NCBI GenBank assembly: GCA_038496445.1
Contig: JALMLS010000271.1
Location: 124,001-188,000 of the forward strand
Length of the DNA stretch: 64,000 nucleotides
Direction of reading: 5' to 3'
Source of the DNA: Trichosphaerium sp. ATCC 40318
Lineage: Eukaryota; Discosea; Flabellinia; Trichosidae
Below are positions 46,301 through 60,066 of this stretch, one piece after another. Both the position numbers and the translations under genes were made by a program. Below the pieces are notes generated by a model. It did no database searches. It was given only the letters and a program-made list of their open reading frames with translations, and was not told where the DNA came from. Numbering within the stretch: position 1 is the stretch's first letter; each line of letters starts with the position of its first letter.

Positions 46301-48441
46301 TGGCATTGCGCTTAAAGCAGTTGTTGAAGTCACAACATCATCAATACCTCGCATAGAGTCCATTTCATCTCCTATAACATGATTAGCAAGGATATTCTGG
46401 AATATAACAAAGAGTAATTGAGGGAGCACTGTTTACCTTCTTTGAACTGACCAACACGTTCCTTAATTTTTTTATACGCAGAATCACGTGCTAAAAATCG
46501 ACCGAACTCAAACCTTGATTTATCTTCTAATGTAATATTTACCCCGAACACTTTACCCTTCTTAAGTGTTTTAACATCAGAATACTTGATTTCGACCTAC
46601 AACCATAGATTGTTAGCGCAAGTCAAAAAACAATTAAAAAAAAGTCAAGAACAAACCTTCTGTTCAGACCATCCAACAACAAGGATTTTGCTCGACTTAA
46701 ATAGGAGATAACGTTCTGTTATATACAAAGTTCCTGGTGTAGATTGGAAAATACCATTTGATAGGTTACAGACATATTCTAACAACAAAGAAGTATCAGT
46801 ATAGATCAAAACACGTTAGCGGGAAAAAAAAAAAAGTTTTGCATTTCTGCGTACTTCCAAGTACTCGTAGCTCGCTATCTGCTAGATGAGGAAACGCTTT
46901 TGTTAAAGCACGGAAGTTGTGTCCATTTCCAGACTTAACCTTGAGAATAGGAGCATCCTTTTGGAATGTTAAAAAACAGAAATTTCTTTTTTTCGTACCC
47001 CAGCTTTGCTAGTATCGTGATCATCTAATACTTGTTGTAGCTCTTTTAACGTTGCTGGAGCATCTTGAAACCCAGAATATGTCGTCTAAATACAATACAA
47101 TGAGTATTCTTGTAATAACATAAAAATCACGTGGGTACAGTTTCTTTATCATGAGATGTGACTAAAATGACATCTGCAAGTACACCACTATCAATACAAT
47201 GAACAGATTCGATTTTACTGAGTGTAGTATGAACCTAAGATGAAATGAGATGAAGACTGACATTATTTATAAACAAACTTCATTGTACGCACCCTAAATG
47301 AGTCGGCACTATTTGAGTTTGCTTTTTGTTGTAATACTTTATCTATTGCACTAATCCATTCTCCTGTAAGCTTATGTGAAGAAGTGCAAGCATAATTAGG
47401 ACCCCTTGAAGTTACAACTTGCAAAGAGTGATTATGCATTGTAAATTCCTTCTTTGCACGTGCAATAGAATGAACATCTGATAATGACATTGTTACCTTA
47501 GGTTTATGCAAAGACTTGGGGAGGTAAATAAGTACAAGTGTTGGAGGAAGCAATAAACAGAAAACAGTTTTTTTTCAGGTAATCGAAGTGTGAACTCTTT
47601 TTTTTTTTTTTTTTGTGTATCACAAAAATGGCATCACGCACTTTATTGTTTGCATAGCAACGGACAGCATCTTCTGTTAATACTGCATAATAGTTCTTCC
47701 ATGACCCCTTTTTTGTACCACCAATACATAACTCCATATATCCTTCCATTAAAACACCAAGCTTTAAAATTAAATAGGTAAGTAAGTCCAACATGGTTTG
47801 TCCGGAATGCGAGAAAAAATCAGACAAAAAAAAAACATGCGGAGAAATTTGGGTGTCTGTTTACCTTTAGATCCATGAAATCTGGTGTAACGAAGCATAA
47901 ACGATGGTTTGTTACTACTAAATACCTAAATGTACTGTCAGGGCAGGTCAGACGCAAAATAAATAAAAACTAGTTCCAAAGTGCGTTAAAAAGACTCTAC
48001 CCATTGTTTGATTGCGTATTGGACGTTAAACAGCAAGGATAGTCTAAAAAAATGACGTTAACGCAAATAATGGTAAAAAAGCCATGATGGTTGGCGTTAA
48101 GGTAAAACGAGTATTGGGGGCTGTATCATAAGGTCAGAAAGACGATTTAGAAACCTAAAAGTGAAATAGAATACAAATGGCTCGTTTCGGGTACAAGTTT
48201 GCCCCTGTATGCTGCAAGCCATATTACCGCGATTGGCGCACCTTTGATGAACGTTTCTGTTGTAGGCATACCAAATACTGCCCTTATTTGAGATTCACGC
48301 TCTGGGTTACCCGTAATAGTGGCGTCATCATTTATTATGCCAGAATCCTTTAAATCATGATAAATAAAACTGGCACGCTTTTGAAGGTTGCTCACTGCGC
48401 TGACAGTTAGGACGAAAACTATACGAGTACAACGTACACAT
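43349..48441 (-). CDS. Sterol 3-beta-glucosyltransferase (GRAM-PH-GRAM-GT) with extra C-terminal domain
   Basis: Transfers glucose from UDP-glucose to membrane sterols. The first large exon (48395-48150) gives SQIRAVFGMPTTETFIKGAP, the start of a GRAM domain that continues YLVVTNHRLCFVTPDFMDLK. A PH domain follows (GVLMEGYMELCIGGTKKGSW, WISAIDKVL), then a second GRAM (TLYITERYLLFKSSKI), then the glycosyltransferase: LLVGSRGDVQPYVALALQMI, YIGFGSITV and the donor-site box HHGGAGTVAAGLRAGVPTMV with PFFGDQMFW. This is the UGT51/ATG26 layout. Downstream the frame continues by splicing (ATQIAKQKGVSRAIDAI) into an extra module of about 130 residues rich in beta strands (NWLSEAPSTIINPGDVATFK, SVTISFEKSWYGKYSFTV, AVTYNECKVTVLDK), then a Lys/Ser-rich tail. 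A proposed tiny first exon ATGT at 48441 is speculative. Confidence 0.87.
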
Positions 48442-48649
48442 TACAGCCAAGTGGAGCAATGTACAAAACTAAAATTTAAAAATTGAAATTCGTTGACTTT
48501 TTTTGTTTGGACTTCATTGACTTCAGAGCTTTAAAGATAGTCGCTCAACGCGGTTCTTGATACCACAGATATTGCCAGGCGTTAGTCGAGATTCATTCAA
48601 CAACTCGATATTGCTTGCGACGTGCGAGGCATTCAAATGCTTATTTTTC

Positions 48650-49877
<1,228 letters not shown>

Positions 49878-49984
49878 AAAAATAGATTCACTAGAATAAA
49901 AAAACATGTTGCCTACAATCCTTGTGTTTTGCCATCAAGACTTATGGAACAAAAAGATCTCAATTTTCGAGAATAATCTAACTA

Positions 49985-50560
49985 CTATCTCTGACACGTG
50001 ATTTTAGTCCACACAATGATCGTGTTCCATGTAATGTTACACCTTTATCGTCAAGTGCACTTAGGGCTTCATCTGTGATGTTTCTGCGACCAGTCATAAC
50101 AACGTGTTTATACCAGAAAGAGGAACAACCCAATCATTCGTTGCTTTTGTAAACGATATATTGATAGTATGAGCGCTTTACAGGCTTTTCATACATGTCC
50201 CAGAGATACCTTTACAGTGTGAAAGATCAATTGAGTGTACACCAGCTAGTGCTATAACACCGATGCATGACTTAAATAAAAAGTATGTACACCTGCCAAT
50301 GCTGAAATTCCTTTGTCTGTCACTGATGTGTCACTTATATTAATGGTATGTACACCAGCTAATGCCGCTGTTTGTCCTGTATCAGTAATATTGATTTTGA
50401 GAACAGTGCTGACACATCCTTATCAGTGATGAACAGGCACAATCTTAATGAAATTGTATGAACTCCAGATAGTACATACAATTCATCATTGGTTATTTCG
50501 GTATTAAATGGTACCTACAACTAAGTGCACATAGACCAAGATAGATAGAATGACAAAAGT
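49985..50560 (-). pseudogene. Decayed AGVHTI-type LRR gene
   Basis: On the minus strand pieces of the repeat family are readable in changing frames: ALAGVHTINISDTSVTDKGI, SALAGVHT, ALAGVHSIDLSHCKGIS, NITDEALSALDDKGVTL. Stops and frame changes break it between every one or two repeats, so no full protein can be made. It is the most degraded of the family in this window. The tract to about 50760 may contain more of it, too diverged to tell. Confidence 0.75.
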
Positions 50561-51045
50561 TGTCGTAATTTGTAACAAGGATGCAGGCCAGACAAATTAA
50601 TTGTGTTGCACTCACTTACCACCTTCTCTTTAGTGAGCCCGGTAATGTCAGTTGATGATACACACCGCTATGTTATTCATGTGATGATTGAATCCGTTGA
50701 CGCATGTCCTGTAATCCAGTGTACGCTGTCACTTTCTGTTGCCACCAGGCTAACATTGCTGTTTTCTTTAGTATAATATCCACCACTTCACAGGAATCAA
50801 CTTGTTTCAAGAAGTACGGTCGCTAGGACAATACAAGAAGTAACAGATTAATAAAGTGTTACCCCAAAAGTTGTTTTGCTTCTGTTTTCATAAAGAACAT
50901 GCCAAAACAAGCAACACTATTTTTTCTTTACAGGGTATTCCTGGGGTCAGCCAACAGAAATGGCAAGTTTTCTTTAACCATACTCAAATCACATGAAGCG
51001 CAGTTGTCAACAAATAAATTTGACATACACGTGTTGAATAAAAAT
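50561..51045. other. Intergenic
   Basis: Beyond possible LRR remains nothing is recognised. A CACGTG occurs at about 51029. Confidence 0.25.
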
Positions 51046-53285
51046 TTATTGTTTTGGTTTTTCTTCTTTTTTCTCTTCTTTTTTCCCTTCTCCTTCACCT
51101 TCACCTTCTTCTTTAGGCTTAGGTGCGTACTTTTCTAGTTCAACAGGCTCTCTTAGAAAGTCAGGTTTAGCAGTAAAGACATTGAAAGGTGCACAAAAAT
51201 CGAAACCAGGAGCTGGACCAGGTGTAGAGTAATTAGCAATTGAAAAAGCTTGATAGAAATCTCCCATTTCTGATTTTTTTATAAGCCTATCAATAGATGC
51301 TATAATTTTTCTCGCTTGTGTCTCGTTTTTACAAGTTGAGAATATCCTACTTAAACGAACATCTAATCCCATATTACGTAGGAAATCACCTTGTCCTATT
51401 GGACCATACATATTGACCTTGCTGAACGTCTTGTGTTTTCCTAGAAAAAATATTTTAAAAAAAAGAGGAAAAAAATGAGAAAAGTTTGGCTTGTACCTTT
51501 TGGATCTTGTACACCAAGTGAAGCTCTTTTCAATGCTGAAAAATCTACAGCAGCAGATATATCTACCTCTCCAGGCTCTGATAGGACATGAACAAATTTG
51601 TGTCCTTTGATTCCTTGTAAGGATTGAGACGATGGCTTATCAAATCCATAATCAACAATCAATGCAGCACCACCGCGTTCATTGATGCGTCCAGCCAAGT
51701 CCTGGACTGTTGCAAGACCTTCTACACATATTTCTATAGCATCCCCTCTTTAGGTTCTTTAATACCAGTGAGGTACAACAAAGAAGGTAAAGCAAACGCT
51801 TGACCTTCGTGCTAATAAAAATAAGTCAAAACGAACTAAGACTGATTTTTGTTTTTGGTTACCATAACAAATCTAAAATGAGGTCCATTCTCATCTGGAT
51901 CAACATCTACTAACGTTTCAAGCCATTTACCTCTCGAGAACTAGAAATTATTAAAAAAAAATATGACCAGTCACCAGTTAATTGACGTCGAACACAAACT
52001 TGTTTTCAACAAAAAAACAAAAAAAAAAAAAGTTCATCGCCGTACTTCATAGCGTCTAACTGGAATAGCATCAAAATACTCATGTGCAACACATAGTATT
52101 TGTTTATCCTTTGGTACAGTACCAAGCTCCCAATGCCATTCTATATTATATCCATCAGCAGACTTGGATTTATAGTTCTCTTTCATTGCTTCCTAAACAC
52201 TTTTTTTTAGAAAATCGCTTACTATTAAATACAGAAACTAGTACTTTTTCTTTTGGATCTGGGAATGGTGCACGAAGAGCATTAGCTTGTAAGCTTCTCA
52301 TAACAGGACTGACTTCAACCATATGGACTGTAATTGCGCCTTTCATCAACGGATTTAATTGAAAGCATGTCTTTAACATGCGCTCCATCAATGTTCCTTT
52401 ACCAGGCCCAAGTTCGACTAAATTCACTTGTGGTTGTCCTATATTCATTCCATATAAGCGATTGTTGAATATACAAATGATATTTCACCCAAGTCAAGCG
52501 AACAATGGACGTCAATGATGAAACGGTTTTTTTTTCGAAAAATTTTGAAAAAATGAAACAAATAATTGTACTGCTTACCCATCAGTTCCCATGACCTACA
52601 CACCCAAACAGCTAGTAGCTATAGTTTAGTTAGATATTATAAGGTATATTGAAGGCAATTTAGGTTTTTTGAGGCGAGTTAGGGGCCGTACTTCGTTGAA
52701 AACCTGAGAGATTTCAACCGATGTCACGAAATCTCCTTTACGTCCTAAAACATTGCTTTTCATATAATAACCGTATTTAGGCATAGTGAGGGCTTGTCTC
52801 CAGAAGGTAGCGATTGAAATTGGTCCGCGTAGCTGTTTTGATGAAACAATTAATTATAAAACACGCGAGACATGCCTTTGTACCTGTATAAGATCAATTA
52901 TAGCCTTTTCAAGAGGTCCTGCTGATTTTGCGATTTGTTCAATTTTTTTCGCGTGAGCTTCACTACAATTAGTGCTAAATACTGTATACTATGCGTACCT
53001 TCGTTTGGTTTATATAATTTGGTTGTATCTATTCTAATACCCTCTGGCTCTTTTCTGACATTGCTTTTATCGCAGTAAGCCTAATACATCATTATATAAG
53101 CACTATTAGTATCTTTAAAGAAAATGTGTCTAACCCTTCGGCATTGAAAGCGTTTTACTTTGCTTCTCGTTACTCTTCCAGGTCGCACAGATCTGTGCAG
53201 ACCCGGTGTCAGCAAGCGTGTGAACATTTAGCGTTAATGCCAAAAATGTTGTACTCAGCGGCAGTAAACGCGTGGTCAATATCAT
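51046..53285 (-). CDS. NDUFAF7: NDUFAF7 / MidA-type protein arginine methyltransferase, mitochondrial
   Basis: Assembly factor of respiratory complex I; in animals it dimethylates an Arg of the NDUFS2 subunit in the matrix. Start MILTTRLLPLSTTFLALTL at 53285, basic and hydroxylated as expected for a mitochondrial presequence. Exons then give GPISIATFWRQALTMPKYGY (family signature near the N-terminus), FVTSVEISQVF, the SAM-binding VNLVELGPGKGTLMERML (about 52440-52390), HEYFDAIPVRRYE, ALIVDYGFDK, GHKFVHVLSEPGEVDISAAV and NMYGPIGQGDFLRNMGLDVR. The C-terminus is a long Glu/Lys/Gly-rich tail (EEGEGEGEGKKEEKKEEK) not usual for the family. Eight or more introns. Divergent with cystinosin. Confidence 0.9.
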
Positions 53286-53394
53286 ATTTGTGACACTGCA
53301 AACACCACGTTTGGTATCATAAGCAAAAGGCACGATTTGCTGAGGAAAAGTCTGTGATTGTAAATAAAACTGCAATTCGCTTCAGCTTTGAGGT
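53286..53394. promoter_or_regulatory. 109-bp divergent promoter region, NDUFAF7 / cystinosin
   Basis: Only 109 bp separate the proposed start codons of two genes transcribed in opposite directions, so 5' UTRs and promoters must be very short or overlap. No specific element is recognisable. Confidence 0.4.
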
Positions 53395-54714
53395 ATGGGT
53401 CACATTGATGGGTGGCAAGTGTTTGCAGATATACTAGGGTGGGGTTATTTCGCTTGTTGGTCAATTTCGTTTTATCCACAAGTATGGCAAATGTATCGCC
53501 GTAAAAGGTACGTTTCTAAGCGTTTTAACGCCTACAAATACATTTAGAAGGTTCGTAGACCTAACTTGTTTAAATTAGCGTCCAAGGCTTCAGTTTTGAT
53601 TATTTATCCTTTAACTTGCAAGGTAAAGTGACATTAACTACTTTATAGCCAATTTGCTTAAATTTTTGTATTTTTACGAAACAGAATTTTTTATCTAAAC
53701 TCAAATGTTTAGGCTACATTGCATACTCCATCTTCAATATTGTACTCTTTACAAGCACTTATTTTAGAAGTGAGTATTTAAGAATAAATCACACAGATCA
53801 TATACCTGTGCAGGCACGTGGACTTTGTTTTTCTTTGAAATTCAAAAAAAATTTTGAGTGGTTTTTTTTTTGACATGACGTTAGATTAATGATGTTGTCT
53901 TTGCTGTACATGGTGTAGTCCTCAATCTTGTTTACTTGGCTCAAGTTATATTTTATGAGAGAGGAAAACAGAAACTCTCTTTATCAATGTGGATCATCAG
54001 CGGACTTCTTTGGTTTGCTGTTCTAGTAGTGGGCACGTTTGCAAATAAATTTTTTTAGTAATTTAAAAAACAACATACTGACTGTACTTGTAGTTGTCAT
54101 TTGTGCTGGATGGGTACTGCCTTGGTTATGGGCAATACAAGCACTTGGATATGTAAAGATGGTGATAACAATTGTTAAATACGCACCACAGGTAAACATT
54201 TTTATATTTTCTTTTTGGTATCCAAATCAAACGTCACACAATCATTTTTTTACTCCACGTGACAATTTATTAATTCTTTTTCTAAATAGGCTTATTTGAA
54301 TTTTGTACGTAAATCAACAGTTGGATGGTCAATTACTGCTGTATTTCTTGACATATCAGGAGGAACACTATCATTCCTTCAAATGTTTGTTCTAGCTATT
54401 CACAAAAGTACTTAGACTCCTTTTTAAGTCGCTAAACTTTATTTATTAACCTCACACTTATTATAGACGACTGGAGCGCATTTGAAGGCGGTAATATAGG
54501 CAAGCTAGGGCTTGCACTTGTCAGTATCTTCTTCGATATCATCTTTTTTGTACAACACTATGTACTATTCAGACAACCACCAAAGGATATGGCGTTTGCG
54601 CCAATAGAAACTTCGGATGAGGAAGATAGGACAAATTACCCTCCAGATGATGACATGAAACGTATTGTCGCTGTTAATGGAGCATCAAGCCAAGGATCAA
54701 TAACCCCATACTGA
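53395..54714 (+). CDS. Cystinosin-like lysosomal cystine transporter (PQ-loop)
   Basis: Proton-coupled export of cystine from lysosomes. Start [20 protein letters not shown]. First PQ motif [13 protein letters not shown] just before intron 1, followed by [20 protein letters not shown] as in cystinosin. Middle TM segments ([20 protein letters not shown]) and the second PQ loop [20 protein letters not shown], then [19 protein letters not shown] and [20 protein letters not shown]. Seven TM segments can be counted. The usual N-terminal luminal glycosylated domain is missing and the C-terminal tail is acidic ([17 protein letters not shown]), so a lysosomal sorting signal is not evident. About six introns. 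Confidence 0.92.
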
Positions 54715-55113
54715 CGTATGCCTCAACGCGTAAAATCGTATTTTTTGCGTAGTGTACGCAATCGTGTATTCATTAATTATAATGATGATAATATAAAAAC
54801 TACGGCAGTATACTGCCTCAGAGGGAGTTTATCGCTGTATTAGCGTTAAAAAAAACTGTCTTTTCGCTTTACACTATTATACTAGTAGCACAATAAGCGT
54901 GCAATACCGCGTGCTAAGGGTGAGTTATAGTTCAATGATCGTTAGCCAAAAACAAGCGAGTCAGAGCGATTCTCGTCGAAAAAAGGTTTTACTCGCGTAA
55001 AGCACACATTTTCACGTCCATTTTTGCACTGATCAATAACACAGCCAACTAAATAGTGCCACATCACATACAACACTTTATTTTTCTATCAAAAAAAAAG
55101 TACACCGCCCAAA
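54715..55113. other. Intergenic
   Basis: AT-rich and without coding signal. It has no notable repeat. Confidence 0.3.
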
Positions 55114-55362
55114 ATGAACCCAATCACTTTATCATCGCCGAGACGTGATCAAAATAACACAGAAGAAAACAAAGCAGTCCTTACACCGGAAACGCTAAAA
55201 AACGAACTACATAGCCTTGAGATAGAAAGAGCAAGCGTAGCTAGACGCTTACAGGAGATTGATACAAAGATTGCGTCTTTAAAGGGCGAATTAAGTAGCA
55301 TGTCAACGTTACGAAGACGATTCTCGGCGTTTAGCATAGCAAACACGTACGCATTCTATTAA
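55114..55362 (+). CDS. Small protein with short coiled coil, 82 aa
   Basis: Single exon, ATG preceded by AAA. Residues 1-25 are Ser/Asn-rich; residues about 28-62 form an amphipathic helix (LKNELHSLEIERASVARRLQ, EIDTKIASLKGEL) suited to dimerisation; the tail RRRFSAFSIANTYAFY is basic and aromatic. No family recognised. It lies 71 bp before the inositol kinase start and could alternatively be its 5' exon, but it ends with TAA TGA, so a separate gene is simpler. Confidence 0.45.
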   Translation: MNPITLSSPRRDQNNTEENKAVLTPETLKNELHSLEIERASVARRLQEIDTKIASLKGELSSMSTLRRRFSAFSIANTYAFY

Positions 55363-55433
55363 TGAGATCCACAACTGCTTTTTTCGAACGACTGGATTAA
55401 CGCTTTCGTACTAGAGGCCTAGACGTTGATAAA

Positions 55434-56739
55434 ATGCCTCCAGGGACTATCATTAAGGTACTAACGCTTATTAAATGGCCTCAGAATACGATTGAAGTTA
55501 AAAATGACATTTTCCATCTCCGTCATGTTTTCGCTGTTTTCTTATTACTAAAATCTCTTCTCCTATTTAGCAAACAACACAGATTGAAGCAGAATTCTAT
55601 AAAAACATACAAGATTTCTTACCAGCGGAGTTATTGTCCTACACAATAGCTTGTCATGGAACTATGTACAGACCCTTGAGAATTACCAAGAAATACGATA
55701 TTGCACTTGCAAATATCTCCCATGGTACGCCTAACTCCAAATTTGTTTTGTGAATTGTGCAATGAAATATTTTTGTCACATTTGATTCTTTTTTTTTCAG
55801 TGAATGGTGTCGCTATTGGTTGTTCCTTTATGTACTTATATATTACCTAGGTATGAAGCATCCATGTCTTTTGAAGCTTCGCATAGGTCAATCAAATCGT
55901 AGATCATCTATTAGCTTCTACAACAAATCAGTTGTCACAAAAGAAAAACTGGGATTTCGCATCATTGGTACTCTTCATACTACCTTCAATATTGGTTTTT
56001 TTAATTTTTGATAGCCGCTCAACATTGGAGAGAGGATGAGAAAGCCTATATCCAGCACGATGTTGACAAGATTCAGGTGTCAAAAGTGCATGGATGGCTT
56101 AAAGATTTTTTCAACAATGGAGATGGGATTCGACTCAATACAATTCGTGCCTTGTTACCACAGTTAAAAGATATATGTAGCAGTGTTTCTACGTTAAAAA
56201 AAGTACAATTAACAGAAACTGGAATACTTATTTTATACGACGCTGATAGTACAGGATCAGTAGCACGTACGAAAACATTGTTGTTTTGTTTTGTTTTTTT
56301 TTTTTTTGACTTGAGTCACTTGTTACTTCATTTCTAAATCATTTTTTGTTTGTAAACTACACCCTTTTCATTTATGAAATATCATCTATTCTCTAGAGAA
56401 CTTTTTAATTGACTATCCTTCATTTTGTTCAAATGAAGACGACTTGACTTTTTTTTTTTGACAATTCTATATTATTTTTGTAACTTTTTTCCCCGTTTAG
56501 ATGTTGTTATGCTTGATTTCGCTAAGGCTAGAAAAAGCACAGAAGTTGATATGAATTATATGTATGGTATTGAGATGATTATATACCATTTGGAAGAGAT
56601 CCTAGAGGAGGCTGAAGAGACTGATGGTGAAGTAGATTCTGAACTTTGCAACACATTTGAATCTGAAGCTTCTGTTGTTACAGTTACCGAAGATGACACA
56701 TTAGAGTTTACAGAATCAGGTTCAGAAATAACATTCTAA
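55434..56739 (+). CDS. Inositol polyphosphate kinase family protein with altered signature
   Basis: Family members phosphorylate inositol phosphates (IPMK, IP3K, IP6K). Start MPPGTIIK, then IEAEFYKNIQDFLPAELLSY and TMYRPLRITKKYDIAL as in IPK N-lobes. The core exon reads HPCLLKLRIGQ at about 55858-55890, where the family signature PxxxDxKxG should be. Both signature residues are changed (D to K, K to R). LGFRIIGT corresponds to the FRVCGM region, and a later exon (56008-56270) has QLTETGILILYDADS with the L-x-x-Y-D element. The last exon has VVMLDFAKA for the Mg-binding IDFAHT motif (Asp kept) and an acidic tail. Five or so introns. A longer N-terminus may exist upstream. Family fairly sure, activity doubtful. 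Confidence 0.72.
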
Positions 56740-57449
56740 GCCTCAAACACACTAGTAAAAAAAAATACCGCTTTTGTAACACCATCATCAAATCCAACTC
56801 AGAAATTGAAGTTGAGCTCAATAAATAAAAACAGCCCACGTGAAAGTGATTGCATATTTTTCTTCATGTAGTAGCAATCTTCTCAGACTTTTACTCGAGA
56901 AGCTAACAGTCCTTGGTCAACAAGCATTACTCAATACTATGTTACGGATATAAGTTTTGCAATTAATTGGTTTGACATGTCAAACAATAAAAAATGGAGA
57001 AAGAAGACAATAAATATAGTTGATAATTTGAATTCAAAAAAAACTATCTCGCAATATTCCTTCAATGGCGCAATATCACGTACTGCGTACTTGGTTCTTA
57101 GAGCATATATGTTGCATGTAGCCCTTTTGTGAATAATGACGTTATCTATTACGTTATTAAGACCACGTTTTCTAGTCTCCTTTACTCCTTTACTATTACC
57201 GAATTTCGCATAAAATACAACGTCATGCAATTTCCGGCTCGAGTGCCGGGTCACGTATTTTTGGAGTTGACTGCCTTTTTCGCTTATGTTTATATTTATA
57301 TTGCGTCATTGCACATTTTTGGCTAGTAATAGGAATAAATCGTGACTGAACATGACTTTTTGCCCATAAGCTCCGTATTGGCTACCAAACAACAGTAAAG
57401 GCATTTAAACAGTTCTGGTTTTAGCCCAGAAAGGGCATAGTCAAGATAT
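56740..57449. other. Intergenic
   Basis: No gene found on either strand; the ORFs here lack ATG support or domains. A CACGTG lies near 56836. Confidence 0.3.
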
Positions 57450-60066
57450 ATGGCATTAGATAATCAAATTAACGATCCTAAAGTTTTGGAGTTATATTAC
57501 CCAAAGCAAGAGATTGGTAGAGGTGTACGTGGTTATAAACCAATATGAAGCTATTATCCCGTACCATAAGAACACCGCCAGTTAACGCGGAAACGTAGGC
57601 ATACGGGAGCGTATGGGAATGTACAGACAATGAAAGCGGTGCCGTTATTGCCATAAAAAAGATAATAGATGCATTTCAGAACGCTCTAGATGCACAGCGA
57701 ACCTTTAGGTATACACATATGCTTACTTAGAGGCTGTCTTTCTCTAACCTGTTTTTTCTTTTAGGGAAATTGTCCTATTACGCGCTTGCGCGCACCACGA
57801 GAACGTGGTATCCCTACTGGACGTTATACCAGCGAATAACTCGCGAGACATGTACTTAGTTTGCGAGTATCTACGTGCGTAGACAAAAACGACTAAATTA
57901 CCCTAAAAACCGTGGCACAGTAACACGTTTTACTTTGTTTTGTCGGCTACTAGAGTAAAAGCCCTTCTTGCCCCGAAAATTGCTCATTTATAATCAAAAC
58001 ATTGTACTTATGCTGTTTTTATAGCGACTGACTTGCATACGGTTATTCGTGCGAATATGTTAGAGGATATTCATCAACGTTATATTATTTATCAGCTACT
58101 CAAAGTCCTCATGTATATACATTCTTGTGATATCCTTCACAGAGATATAAAGGTAAGCGACGAGTAGACAACTTCGACTTTTACACAACCAAAAGCGTAG
58201 TTTTACGTAAAACCCAAAAATATGCTAAAAAACCATTTCAATGACATTTTTGGTTGCCATTGGAGTAATTCAAAGACAACGAAAAAAAAAACCCAAAAAA
58301 AAAGAATACCAAACCGGGAACAGTACTACGCGTTTTTTCGAACAAAATGCGCTGTATGGGCTACTGTACACATTTTGCGTACCAAAGGTGTTGCCGCATA
58401 CGAAAATACGTCAAAAACGATTTTTTTGCGTAAATTTGAACCTTATTTTCCGCGTAATGAAGCGCTTGTCTACTTGTATTTTTTGCATACGTTTTTTTCT
58501 GCAATTGTTTTTTTTTTACCAATTGGGGCCTTATTCTTCAAAATGTTATTTTTCATGTTGCTTATTATGTTGTTGAATAGCCAAGCAATATTTTAATGGA
58601 TTCTGCTTGTAAAATTAAACTATGCGACTTTGGGTTAGCAAGGAAGCTTGGTGCTATGGCTGAGCCAACAGAAAAACAAAATAAACAAGGAAAAGTACGT
58701 CAACAATAACATTAAGACAACAATGAACTTCTATTTGAAAGACTATGCGAAATTCAGCTTGGACACATTTTTTTTTCGAATTTTTGGAGGTTTTGTTTTA
58801 ACCTGTATGCGTAGATAATGACTGATTATGTTGCTACTCGATGGTACAGAGCACCAGAGGTGCTTGTTGGATCATCTCATTACACTATGGGTTCGTTCTC
58901 TTCTCGAAATTTAAATTGATGTCTTTTACAACTATAAAAACGCGGGGTAGTATTTTTTTTACTGTCAACTCGTTCACAAACTATGAGAGCTTACTTGACG
59001 AGTTGTTAAAACACTAACATAATTTTTTTAGCTGTGGATATGTGGTCTGTTGGTTGTATTCTTGGCGAATTATTGAATAGTAAGCCCATGTTCCGAGGCA
59101 ACTCTACAGGCGATCAATTGGATAAGATTTTACAGTGGAATGGTATACCATCAGAAGATGATATTGCAACATTACATTCAGAGTATGCAATGCGAATGAT
59201 CAAGTACGGTTTTTTTGTCTTTTTAATTTTTTTGATTCTGACGTTGTTCCCAAAAAAAATAGGTCACGAAAGAAGCCTGTACGTAAATACGCAGAGCAAG
59301 TATTCCCTGGATCACCTCCTGACGCAGTGGACATTTTAAAAAAATTATTGGCGTTCAACTCTGAGAAGAGGCTAGCAGCTGGGGTATGTACATTTTTTGT
59401 TTGTTTTTCTTCTCAAACATGAACTAGGATGCCCTACAACATGGCTATATTAGTGAGTTTCTCAATACAGAACCACAGCCGGTATGTGAACAAGAGATAA
59501 CCATGGCTCTTCCTGAAGACAAGCGTTGCACGTGCGTTTATATTTATAAATGTTAAGTGATGCTTATTTGGTTTTTTTGACTAGGCCTGATAAATACAGA
59601 GAGGTGCTTGCGTCCATGTATGAAAAAAAGAGAAGGAAACGACATAGCTCGTCTAGACACAGCAAAGATCTTCTAAAAACAACAGCACAGAGTTCAGACG
59701 ATGATAGTCTGTCACCTGTGCATTCACCTACGACGCTAGATGCACAAAAACGAGAGAAAAGAAAGAGCAGACGAAGTAAGTTCCATCTCTTTTTTTGGAC
59801 AAATTTATGAGCTTTTTTCAAAACTACGTAGCTTACACGTTTGTAAAGAAAAGAGGCACAAGTCATCTAAGTCTGGGAGCAAAGATAAAGGTAGTAGTAA
59901 GTCTGTACGACAAGAACGGCGAAAATCATCGTCCTCGTATGGTAAATCCGGCTTGAAAAAAACTCAGTCTGATGAGCTCAAGAAAAAGACTATACACCGA
60001 GGAGAGGACGATGATCAAGATGTTTCCGAAGGACAGTCTCTAGACCAAGGGACTGAAGAGGAGTAA
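57450..60066 (+). CDS. MAP kinase with TDY activation loop, ERK7/MAPK15-like
   Basis: Proline-directed Ser/Thr kinase. Start [20 protein letters not shown]. Glycine loop and [11 protein letters not shown] (ATP Lys) are split by introns, then [46 protein letters not shown] (catalytic loop), [12 protein letters not shown], and the activation segment [20 protein letters not shown] with TDY in place of TEY. Next, [20 protein letters not shown] and the MAPK insert [17 protein letters not shown]. The CMGC kinase ends around 59480. A C-terminal tail of about 150 residues rich in Lys, Arg and Ser ([14 protein letters not shown]) follows and ends in acidic [12 protein letters not shown]. The long tail and the sequence suit the ERK7/MAPK15 branch. 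About ten introns. Confidence 0.88.
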
